Below, piece by piece: positions 1 to 5,479 of a DNA stretch of 6,539 nucleotides. How positions within the stretch are numbered: position 1 is the stretch's first letter; each line of letters starts with the position of its first letter. The notes under the pieces are model-generated. The model was not told the DNA's origin and searched no databases. It saw only the letters and a program-made list of their open reading frames with translations. Source of the stretch: Akkermansiaceae bacterium (GTDB taxonomy: Bacteria; Verrucomicrobiota; Verrucomicrobiia; Verrucomicrobiales; Akkermansiaceae); contig JAQGPE010000126.1 of NCBI GenBank assembly GCA_028293225.1, positions 1-6,539 on the forward strand, given 5' to 3'. The position numbers were made by a program, and so were the translations under genes.

Positions 1-80
1 TACATGAGGTCATGGAAACACCTTGACCAATCCGGCCAATATCCATAACCGAATGGTGAAATCGAAATTTCGGTCATATT

Positions 81-110
81 TTGTCACCTATTAGGCAATA
101 AGATTACTTT
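81..110 (+). promoter_or_regulatory. Weak candidate promoter of the large secreted protein gene
   Basis: The 174 bases before the first gene are clearly AT-richer than the rest of the window. TTGTCA at 81-86 resembles a sigma-70 -35 box (one mismatch to TTGACA). The best partner at a usable distance is TACTTT at 105-110 (18-bp spacer), which matches the -10 consensus only at the first two and last positions. There is no Shine-Dalgarno-like sequence directly before the ATG at 175. Nothing else in 1-174 looks coding; it also holds a 10-bp palindrome CGAAATTTCG at 63-72 and three GTCAC copies. The promoter is a suggestion from spacing and base composition only. Confidence 0.2.
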
Positions 111-174
111 TAAGTCACGAAATCGCCCCATTTCAGACGAACTGTCACTTTCCCAATCCCAGTCCAATCCACCG

Positions 175-2535
175 ATGAAAACCCGCTCGCAAATCCCCTC
201 GATCCTCCGTCTTGCCCACCTGTGTTGCCTGACGTCGCTCGGCCTTTCCTCCCAGGCATTCGCCCAGGCAGGACTTACCAAGGTCGAAATCAACAATCCG
301 GTCGTCGGCACCGTCGTCACCAATCCGGACAACTCCACGACCGTCACGGCCGGCGGCGGCGACACCTATGACAATGCCGACTCGTTCACCTACCTCTACG
401 GCCAGAAGACCGGCGACTTCGACGTGAAGGTGAAGGTGCTGGACGTCAGCGCCGACGATCCCGCCGGCCAGCAGCAATCCGCCAAGGCTTCGCTGCACGT
501 GCGCGCCAACCTCACTTCCGGAAGCCCTGACATCCAGGTCAGCGCCACGCCAATTGCCGGAGCCAATTATGTCGAGACGATCGCCCGCCCCGCTCAGGAC
601 GGAGTCACCACCGACCCGCCGCTCAGCGCGCCGGATTTCCGCTACTTTGGCGGCCCCTACCCCGGCACCTTCCGGCCGGCCGCCGGCAGCCTCTACCCGG
701 TCTGGCTGCGCGTGCGCCGGACCGCGAATCTGTTCCAGACCCTGTGCAGCCAGGACAACCTCCACTGGACGGTGCTGGCGGAATACAGCATGGAGTCCTC
801 CTCCTTTCCCGCCACCGTCTACGTCGGCCTCGGCGCGGTGGCCCATACCGATGCCGCCGGAACCAGCGCCAATCGGGTCCGCAGCACCTTCAGCGATTAC
901 CAGGACGCCGCGAATCCTCCGGTTCCCAACGACAATGGCACGCCGGTCACCTCGACCAAACCGGGAGCCTTTCCCGCCACGGTGACATCGGTCAACTGGG
1001 AGATTTCCCTTCCCACCGACGGCATCGGCAAGTCGTCCGACAATACCCAGAGCGGACCGATCGTCTGGAACACCGGCGGATTTGGCACCATTTCGCGCGA
1101 CCTGCTTCTCAGCATCAACGGCCAGGGACCCATTCCCTTCTCCACCGGCCGCTACGCCGCGGGAGCCATCGACTTCGGGATCAGCCCGCGGGATCCGGTC
1201 GCCGCCCAGTCCAATCTCGGGCCCTATAGCAATCCAAGCCGGGACCGCGACACTCCGGCGATCACCGACGCGGCCTCCCAGGCTTGGTTTCCCTCGCCCA
1301 GCGACGGGGTCATCATCCCGACGGCCCGCGTGAATGGCACCCTCCAGTGGAATGACGGGGCCGCCCCCTTCTATCCCCGCACCTATGAGGCCTTGGATTT
1401 CTCCAGCGCCCAGTACTTCGACATGGATAGCGGTATCTTCACCAACGGTGTGTTCTACACCCGCATGGCCAAGCTGGGCGAAACCACAGCCAATCCGAAT
1501 CCGGAAGCAGGCAGCTCCGGCGGCTTCCAGCGCGCGGCCTTCAATATCGCTACCGCCTGGTTCCCCTATGCCCAGGGCTGGATGGCCGGCTCCTTCACCG
1601 GCCCGGACGAGGCCGGCCAAGCCTTCTGGCGTTCTCCCGGCACCCACAGCGCCGCCGCGACCCAGGGGACCCTGACGATCAATCCCAACTCCGCCGGAGC
1701 GATCCTGAGCTGGCCGCCCCTGATCGACGGCAGCTACGGCGGCCGCGCAGCCTTGGAACTGCCGGGAATCGACTCCCGGGACAAAGGCCTGCTCTTCCTG
1801 GTGCCCAACGATGACGGCAGTATCCGCGGCCCCCAGGCCAACTGCGCGGTCAGGCAAATTGACGGCGCCGGCTGGGATATCGCCATCCGCGGCGTGGCGG
1901 AAAACCAGACCCTGGACAGCTACATGGCTGCCGGCCAGAGCGAGTTCTCCTTCCTCTTCATCCCCTATACCGCGACGAACCTGACCGGAGGGAGGATCAC
2001 CGGAACGACCGGGGCCAAGGCGAACTCCGCGGGCACCTTCACCGTGACCCGCACCGAGGCCGGCAGCTACAAGATCGTGATTCCGGGCAAAACGGGCACG
2101 GACGGCATGCTGATCCTCCAGCCGGTCGGCTATTCTTCGACCGACGGCACCCTGGTCGACAACAACTCCCTGACCTACCAGTACCAGGACGGCGGATTCG
2201 TGGTGCAATCGCGCCACCTCCAGGCCGGCGCCGGTCCTGACGGCTATGACCTCGCGCCGCTTGCCGACAGCGACTTCTACTTCGCCTTCGTCGACTTCAC
2301 CACCCCGATGTCCCTGGGCTCCGCCACGCCCACGCTGCCGGTCCTGAGCCTCGTGAAGAGCGGCACCAGCGTCACCCTCTCCTGGCCGGCAGCGGTCACG
2401 GGCTACACGCTGGAGAGCTCCTCCACCCTGGCCGGCACCTGGACCACGGTCCCGGGCGTCAGCGGCAACAGCGTGACCCTGACGATCACCCCGGCTCTGT
2501 CCAAGCAGTTCTTCCGCCTGCGGGCCAACCCGTAA
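175..2535 (+). CDS. Large exported beta-rich protein with N-terminal jelly-roll-like domain and C-terminal Ig-like module; function unknown
   Basis: The product is 786 residues. Residues 1-30 form a Sec signal peptide: a basic start (MKTR), a hydrophobic stretch around residues 10-26 and an AFA cleavage motif before Q31. Residues about 33-242 look like a concanavalin/DUF1349-type jelly roll: YLYGQKTGDFDVKVKVLDV-like strands, then ASLHVRANL, then FQTLCSQDNLHWTVLAEYS, resembling the 'YSxDGxxWT' strand of that fold. Residues about 255-720 are rich in Gly, Ser, Pro and aromatics and match no family I can name; conserved-looking blocks include SEFSFLFIPY (about 590-600), PGKTGTDGML (about 637-646) and GPDGYDLAPLADSDFYFAFV (about 687-706). 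Residues about 721-786 form a short Ig/FN3-like module ending in FFRLRANP, common as a C-terminal cap on secreted verrucomicrobial proteins. No catalytic motif, LPxTG, PEP-CTERM or lipobox is visible. The ATG at 175 is chosen because the signal peptide begins there. It is probably a single-gene unit, since a hairpin follows. A carbohydrate-binding or surface role is possible but inferred. Confidence 0.9.
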   Translation: MKTRSQIPSILRLAHLCCLTSLGLSSQAFAQAGLTKVEINNPVVGTVVTNPDNSTTVTAGGGDTYDNADSFTYLYGQKTGDFDVKVKVLDVSADDPAGQQQSAKASLHVRANLTSGSPDIQVSATPIAGANYVETIARPAQDGVTTDPPLSAPDFRYFGGPYPGTFRPAAGSLYPVWLRVRRTANLFQTLCSQDNLHWTVLAEYSMESSSFPATVYVGLGAVAHTDAAGTSANRVRSTFSDYQDAANPPVPNDNGTPVTSTKPGAFPATVTSVNWEISLPTDGIGKSSDNTQSGPIVWNTGGFGTISRDLLLSINGQGPIPFSTGRYAAGAIDFGISPRDPVAAQSNLGPYSNPSRDRDTPAITDAASQAWFPSPSDGVIIPTARVNGTLQWNDGAAPFYPRTYEALDFSSAQYFDMDSGIFTNGVFYTRMAKLGETTANPNPEAGSSGGFQRAAFNIATAWFPYAQGWMAGSFTGPDEAGQAFWRSPGTHSAAATQGTLTINPNSAGAILSWPPLIDGSYGGRAALELPGIDSRDKGLLFLVPNDDGSIRGPQANCAVRQIDGAGWDIAIRGVAENQTLDSYMAAGQSEFSFLFIPYTATNLTGGRITGTTGAKANSAGTFTVTRTEAGSYKIVIPGKTGTDGMLILQPVGYSSTDGTLVDNNSLTYQYQDGGFVVQSRHLQAGAGPDGYDLAPLADSDFYFAFVDFTTPMSLGSATPTLPVLSLVKSGTSVTLSWPAAVTGYTLESSSTLAGTWTTVPGVSGNSVTLTITPALSKQFFRLRANP

Positions 2536-2562
2536 GCGGTCGCGTGAAACCGTGAAATCGGC

Positions 2563-2592
2563 AGCGGTCCGGTGCTCCAGCGCCGGGCCGCT
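2563..2592 (+). terminator. Strong GC hairpin after the secreted-protein gene, possible U-poor terminator
   Basis: Bases 2563-2575 pair with 2580-2592 in a 13-bp stem (two G-U pairs, otherwise Watson-Crick) around a TCCA loop. It starts 28 nt after the TAA of the preceding gene, where a terminator is expected. The stem is followed by TCGTATG rather than a T-run, so it is not a canonical intrinsic terminator. It may act with low efficiency, act as a 3'-end stabiliser, or belong to the leader of hisI, because both arms can also pair with 2600-2612. The stem is certain on paper; the role is inferred. Confidence 0.4.
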
Positions 2593-2657
2593 TCGTATGA
2601 CCGGACCCGGCGAGGTCGAACTTGCTGAACGCCCGATCCCGATTTACAGCCCCCGGC

Positions 2658-3107
2658 GTGAACGCATTTCCGCCACCGGGTGATAAAAAGCAGCTTGAGG
2701 AAGGGCTGGCCTTCTCCCCCAAGTTCGATGCCGACGGTCTCATTCCCGCCATGGCCCTGGACTCCATCACCAGGGAGCCGCTGATGCTGGCCTACATGAA
2801 CGCCGAATCACTGAAGCTGACTCTGGAACTCGGCGAAGCGGTCTACTGGTCGCGCAGCCGCAAGGAAATCTGGCACAAGGGCAAGACCTCCGGCCACATT
2901 CAGAAGGTCGTGGAGATTCGCACCGACTGCGATCAGGACTCGGTCGTCCTCTACGTACAGCAGCTTGGCGAGGGCGCCTGCCACACCGGCCGCAGCGGCT
3001 GCTTCTACCGCAAAGTCGCCGGTTTGAAGGGCGATGACGCACCCGCCCTGGAGTTCCTGGAGGCCGGCCGCGCCTTCGATCCCGAGAAAGTTTATGGAAA
3101 GGGCTGA
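2658..3107 (+). CDS. hisI: Phosphoribosyl-AMP cyclohydrolase (HisI)
   Basis: This enzyme opens the purine ring of phosphoribosyl-AMP to give ProFAR, the third step of histidine biosynthesis, in the cytoplasm and as a homodimer. Numbered from the GTG at 2658 (149 aa), the hallmarks are LMLAYMN (42-48), VYWSRSRKEIWHKGKTSGH (62-80), the metal-binding DCDQD (90-94; D90, D92, D94 for Mg and C91 for Zn) and ACHTGRSGCFY (107-117; C108 and C115 complete the Zn site with the usual 7-residue spacing). All key residues are present. It is HisI only, without the HisE pyrophosphohydrolase fused in enterobacteria, and slightly longer than the usual about 130 residues. The start is uncertain. TTG at 2622 has GAGG at 2612-2615 six bases upstream and would add 12 residues with atypical codons (CGA, TTT, ACA). 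GTG at 2658 has no clear ribosome site but gives an N-terminus that looks natural for the family. ATG at 2751 would remove the conserved DGLIPA segment and is excluded. No other his gene lies in the window. Confidence 0.95.
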   Translation: MNAFPPPGDKKQLEEGLAFSPKFDADGLIPAMALDSITREPLMLAYMNAESLKLTLELGEAVYWSRSRKEIWHKGKTSGHIQKVVEIRTDCDQDSVVLYVQQLGEGACHTGRSGCFYRKVAGLKGDDAPALEFLEAGRAFDPEKVYGKG

Positions 3108-3129
3108 AGAGAACTTGAATTTCCAGCAG

Positions 3130-3141
3130 AATTCGCGAATT
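3130..3141. promoter_or_regulatory. 12-bp perfect palindrome upstream of rplS promoter candidate
   Basis: AATTCGCGAATT is a perfect 12-bp palindrome ending six bases before the candidate -35 box of rplS. GAATT(T)C occurs three times in this stretch (3117-3123, 3129-3134, 3137-3143). The position would suit an activator or repressor site. No regulator can be named from the sequence, and an AT-rich upstream promoter element is an equally simple explanation. Confidence 0.25.
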
Positions 3142-3147
3142 TCACGG

Positions 3148-3176
3148 TTGCATTTGGACTGGGGTTCCCCTAGTTC
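3148..3176 (+). promoter_or_regulatory. Candidate sigma-70-type promoter of rplS
   Basis: TTGCAT at 3148-3153 and TAGTTC at 3171-3176 are separated by exactly 17 bp and lie between hisI and rplS. The -35 is reasonable (TTG conserved) and the -10 is weak (TA conserved). Transcription would begin near 3183 and give a leader of about 54 nt. The spacer contains a small inverted repeat, GGGGTTCCCC (3161-3170). The 129-bp gap to hisI and the terminator after rplS support a separate promoter here; the exact boxes are inferred. Confidence 0.4.
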
Positions 3177-3222
3177 TCCCGCCCCTCGCGCCGCCCGGTG
3201 CGAAACAGCCACTTTTTTCACG

Positions 3223-3230
3223 TAAGGAGG
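3223..3230 (+). promoter_or_regulatory. Near-perfect Shine-Dalgarno sequence of rplS
   Basis: TAAGGAGG lies six bases before the ATG at 3237 and complements the 3' end of 16S rRNA along its full length. It fixes the rplS start at 3237 rather than at the in-frame ATG-like upstream codon. It contrasts with the other genes of the window, which have weak or no such sites, as expected for a highly translated ribosomal protein gene. Confidence 0.9.
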
Positions 3231-3236
3231 ACCGCC

Positions 3237-3593
3237 ATGGACATCATCAAGAAGATCGAGCAGGAGCAGATGAAAACCGAAGTTGCCGAGTTCAACGTCG
3301 GCGACACCATCAAGGTCCACACCCGCGTTGTCGAAGGTGGCAAGGAGCGCCTCCAGATTTTTGCCGGCATCGTGATCGCCCGCCGTGGCACTGGCGTGAA
3401 CGCCTCTTTCACCGTCCGCAAGATTTCCTACGGCGAAGGTGTTGAGCGCGTGTTCCCGGTTCACACACCGCGCATCGCCCGCATCGAAGTGGTCAGCAAG
3501 GGCAAGGTCCGCCGCGCCAAGCTGCACTACCTCCGCAGCCGCATCGGCAAGAAGGCCATGCTGGTCAAGGCCGCCGCCAAACCCGCCAAGTAA
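3237..3593 (+). CDS. rplS: 50S ribosomal protein L19
   Basis: The product is 118 residues, the usual size for bacterial L19, a basic protein at the 30S-50S interface of the ribosome. Family features are visible throughout: the N-terminal helix [67 protein letters not shown], and the basic C-terminal [20 protein letters not shown]. The start is set by the Shine-Dalgarno sequence and by the family N-terminus; an in-frame start 39 nt upstream (3198) would add residues foreign to L19 and would run through the ribosome site. The tail ends in an Ala/Lys-rich stretch (KAAAKPAK), which is common. The gene has its own candidate promoter and an intrinsic terminator 32 nt after its stop codon, so it appears monocistronic, unlike the rpsP-rimM-trmD-rplS order of many bacteria. 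The identification is secure. Confidence 0.98.
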   Translation: MDIIKKIEQEQMKTEVAEFNVGDTIKVHTRVVEGGKERLQIFAGIVIARRGTGVNASFTVRKISYGEGVERVFPVHTPRIARIEVVSKGKVRRAKLHYLRSRIGKKAMLVKAAAKPAK

Positions 3594-3625
3594 TTCCGGC
3601 AACGTCCGACAACGCCGACTTTTCC

Positions 3626-3662
3626 AAAACGCGCCGCGGCCTTGTCGCCCGGCGCGTTTTTT
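3626..3662 (+). terminator. Rho-independent terminator of rplS
   Basis: AAAACGCGCC (3626-3635) pairs perfectly with GGCGCGTTTT (3651-3660), and the T-run extends to six (3657-3662). The 15-nt interior can form a further 5-bp helix (3636-3640 with 3644-3648, one G-U pair) with a CTT loop, giving one long stem with a 2-nt bulge. It lies 32 nt after the rplS stop codon and separates rplS from the next operon. The A-run opposite the T-run could also let it work weakly on the minus strand, but no minus-strand gene is seen there. Confidence 0.9.
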
Positions 3663-3678
3663 CATTTCCCCGCAGCGG

Positions 3679-3703
3679 TTGTCCCTTGGCGAGCAGTGGA
3701 CAA
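3679..3703. promoter_or_regulatory. Inverted repeat before the three-gene envelope operon
   Basis: TTGTCC (3679-3684) and GGACAA (3698-3703) are exact inverted repeats with a 13-bp centre. They sit between the rplS terminator and the GTG at 3721, the only place where a promoter for the downstream unit fits. TTGTCC itself resembles a -35 box, but no good -10 lies at the right distance (GACAAT at 3699-3704 is 14 bp away). It may be an operator or chance; no regulator can be named. Confidence 0.25.
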
Positions 3704-3720
3704 TCCGTCACCTTCCCCGC

Positions 3721-4701
3721 GTGCGCCGCGTCTCCCTTCTGATCGTCATTCCGCTCGTGATCGCGACGGTGGCCATTGCCTGGTGGAGAGGCACCCGGAG
3801 GATCGATTTCATGACTCCGCCGAGCGAAGCGTCGCTGGAGGCGGTGCGTGATCAGACCCGCAACAGCGTGCCCGGTCGCTCGAAGCTTTTCTCCACCCCG
3901 GCGCTCCCGGACTCGGAGGAGCCGGTCATTCCCGAACCGTTGCGTGAACGCCCGGAGATCGACCCGGGCGATCCGACCAAGCCCCCCACCCTCTCCGCCT
4001 ATGCAGAGGACGCCGGCAAGGGCGGCGCCGCCATGATTCAGCTGGCGAGCTACATCGAGGACAACGGCTATCCCGCCCGCGCCCTGCTGGCCTGGGAACG
4101 GGTGCTCGACCTTTGCAAGCCGGATGCGGCCCAGCGCGATGCGGCTTTCCAGGGAATCCAGCGTCTGCGCCCGACCGCTCCGCTGTGGAATGTCGACCCC
4201 ATCGGCGCCAAGCGCCTGAAGCTGGAGGTCACCGTGCCGCCAAAAGCGACCACCCCGGAACTCACCGCCACCGTGAAGGCTGTGGCGGACGACCTGGAAA
4301 GCATCACCTCCGGCCTGGTGAAGTTCGACTCGGCGGTGCTGATGACCAAGAAAGGCAATCCTTTTAAAGGACTCTCGCTGAAGATCGTGGGGCCGGGAGA
4401 CAAGCCGGCCGTCACCGGCACCTTCCAACTGGAGCAGATGCCGGAGAGCCAGGACATCGTCACCTACCAGCTTTTCTCAGGCATCTTCCGCCTGGTGGCC
4501 GCGCAAATGGCCGAGACCACCGCCTTCACCCCGCCGGTCGCGCCCTCGAACGGCGAGGATCCGCGCACCGCTCTCTGGCAGCGCATCAGCCGGCTTTCCT
4601 GGCTGGAGTTCGCCAAGTCCCTGCAGCCTCCGCCCCCTCCGGCGCCCCCCAAGGAAGAAAAAGAGAACACTGGACGGAAGCCCTCAGGCAGGGATCACTA
4701 G
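3721..4701 (+). CDS. Membrane-anchored protein with TPR-like helical region; function unknown
   Basis: The product is 326 residues from the GTG at 3721. That start is chosen because it directly precedes a hydrophobic segment (residues 4-22, VSLLIVIPLVIATVAIAWW), and because the frame upstream runs through the rplS terminator and rplS itself. There is no clear Shine-Dalgarno sequence. The segment is a likely single N-terminal membrane anchor, with the rest outside the cytoplasm. Residues about 55-92 are a Pro/Glu-rich linker. Residues about 100-150 (AAMIQLASYIEDNGYPARAL, then AWERVLDL) read like one or two TPR/Sel1-type helix pairs. Residues about 160-265 are an alternating alpha/beta region with LKLEVTVPP, and the tail is proline-rich (QPPPPPAPP) and charged. 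I do not recognise the full-length family. The stop is only 4 nt before the next gene, so it is the first gene of a tight operon. A scaffold or assembly role for the two exported partners is possible but inferred. Confidence 0.8.
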   Translation: MRRVSLLIVIPLVIATVAIAWWRGTRRIDFMTPPSEASLEAVRDQTRNSVPGRSKLFSTPALPDSEEPVIPEPLRERPEIDPGDPTKPPTLSAYAEDAGKGGAAMIQLASYIEDNGYPARALLAWERVLDLCKPDAAQRDAAFQGIQRLRPTAPLWNVDPIGAKRLKLEVTVPPKATTPELTATVKAVADDLESITSGLVKFDSAVLMTKKGNPFKGLSLKIVGPGDKPAVTGTFQLEQMPESQDIVTYQLFSGIFRLVAAQMAETTAFTPPVAPSNGEDPRTALWQRISRLSWLEFAKSLQPPPPPAPPKEEKENTGRKPSGRDH

Positions 4702-4705
4702 TGTT

Positions 4706-5479
4706 ATGTTCAAGGGCGCTGCTCCCGGTCTTCTCGCGGTCCTGCTGACGGCCTCCGCGGTCGCGCAGTTCCCGGGACCGCCGCCCGAGCCGGCCGATGC
4801 CCCCGATGCGGACGGAAAGCCGCCCGCCCCGCCGGCGGTCAAGGAACTCGATGAGGAGCGCCTGCAGATCGGTGAGGTGATTCTCAACCGCAAAACGCGT
4901 GAGATCCGCTTCCCCGCCCAGGTCAACATGGCGGGGGATGAGCTGCTGGAGTTCGCGATCGTCCATGTGAACGGCAAGGTCCACGAATCCCTGCTCTCCA
5001 CCCGGATTTCCCCGCTGCATCTGAATGTCGCGCTGAAGCTGCTGCGCTATCAGCCCTCGCCGGAACTCTACCCGGTGCTGAACGAAGACGGCACGCCTTC
5101 ACAGAAATTCCCCGCGGTCCCGGAGGAGGTGAAAGCCGCCTCCCGTCTGGAAGTGAAAGTCGAGTGGGAGGATGAGGGCAAGACCCGCACCGCCCTGATC
5201 AACGAGTGGATCACCGACACCACCACCGGCAAATCCATGCCTGCCGATCCGTGGGTCTACGGTGGCTCCTTCACGGCCAACGGCCGCTACGCCGCGGAGG
5301 CGACCGGCGATATCCTCGCCATCTATCTCAGCACCACCACCATGGCCAATTTCTCCGGCAAGGACAACGACACCGACGAAGTGTGGCTGCCCTTTCCCAA
5401 GCGCGTCCCGCCGGTCGGGACCAAGGTGACCGTCAGCATCCGTCCGTATTCGAAGACAGCAGCACCCGACAAACCATGA
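4706..5479 (+). CDS. Exported YdjY-domain protein
   Basis: The product is 257 residues. Residues 1-20 are a Sec signal peptide (MFKGAAPGLLAVLLTASAVA, cleavage before Q21), followed by a Pro/Asp-rich linker to about residue 50. Residues about 55-250 resemble the YdjY domain found in many PVC-group secreted proteins: IGEVILNRKTREIRFPAQVN (55-74), then EFAIVHVNGKVHESLLST (82-99), a helix NVALKLL, a strand with EVKVEWEDEGKTRT (149-162), NEWITDTTTGKSM (166-178) and WVYGGS (183-188). The domain's biochemical role is not established. This copy contains no cysteine, so it cannot bind an iron-sulfur cluster through Cys or be a thiol-linked lipoprotein. Its ATG lies 4 nt after the upstream stop, and its TGA overlaps the next ATG (ATGA), which suggests translational coupling. 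Domain assignment is from memory of the motif pattern and is fairly but not fully sure. Confidence 0.85.
   Translation: MFKGAAPGLLAVLLTASAVAQFPGPPPEPADAPDADGKPPAPPAVKELDEERLQIGEVILNRKTREIRFPAQVNMAGDELLEFAIVHVNGKVHESLLSTRISPLHLNVALKLLRYQPSPELYPVLNEDGTPSQKFPAVPEEVKAASRLEVKVEWEDEGKTRTALINEWITDTTTGKSMPADPWVYGGSFTANGRYAAEATGDILAIYLSTTTMANFSGKDNDTDEVWLPFPKRVPPVGTKVTVSIRPYSKTAAPDKP

Noticed and set aside
58..72. Hairpin GAAAT-CGAA-ATTTC as a terminator of a gene upstream of the window
   Set aside because: The stem is only 5 bp and AT-rich, and the downstream T-run is short and separated from it. There is no evidence for a gene ending here.
175..270. Possible lipoprotein signal (adjacent cysteines C17 and C18) in the large secreted protein
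   Set aside because: The residues before the cysteines (LAHL) do not fit a lipobox, the cysteines lie inside the hydrophobic core, and a better signal peptidase I site (AFA before Q31) follows.
145..2217. Very long minus-strand open frame (690 codons) opposite the secreted-protein gene
   Set aside because: It is the antisense of a GC-rich gene with strong codon bias. Its translation is Gly/Ala/Val/Arg-rich with no domain, and the + strand frame has a signal peptide and recognisable modules.
2808..3665. Minus-strand open frame of 285 codons across hisI, rplS and the terminator
   Set aside because: It overlaps two securely identified genes and an intrinsic terminator, and its product has no recognisable feature.
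3439..3720. Upstream extension of the membrane-anchored protein into the rplS region
   Set aside because: The frame stays open by chance but runs out of frame through rplS and through its terminator. The first start that gives a sensible N-terminus is the GTG at 3721.
3565..4428. Minus-strand open frame of 287 codons opposite the membrane-anchored protein gene
   Set aside because: It is low-complexity antisense sequence rich in Arg and Gly, while the opposite strand encodes a clear membrane anchor and fits the operon spacing.
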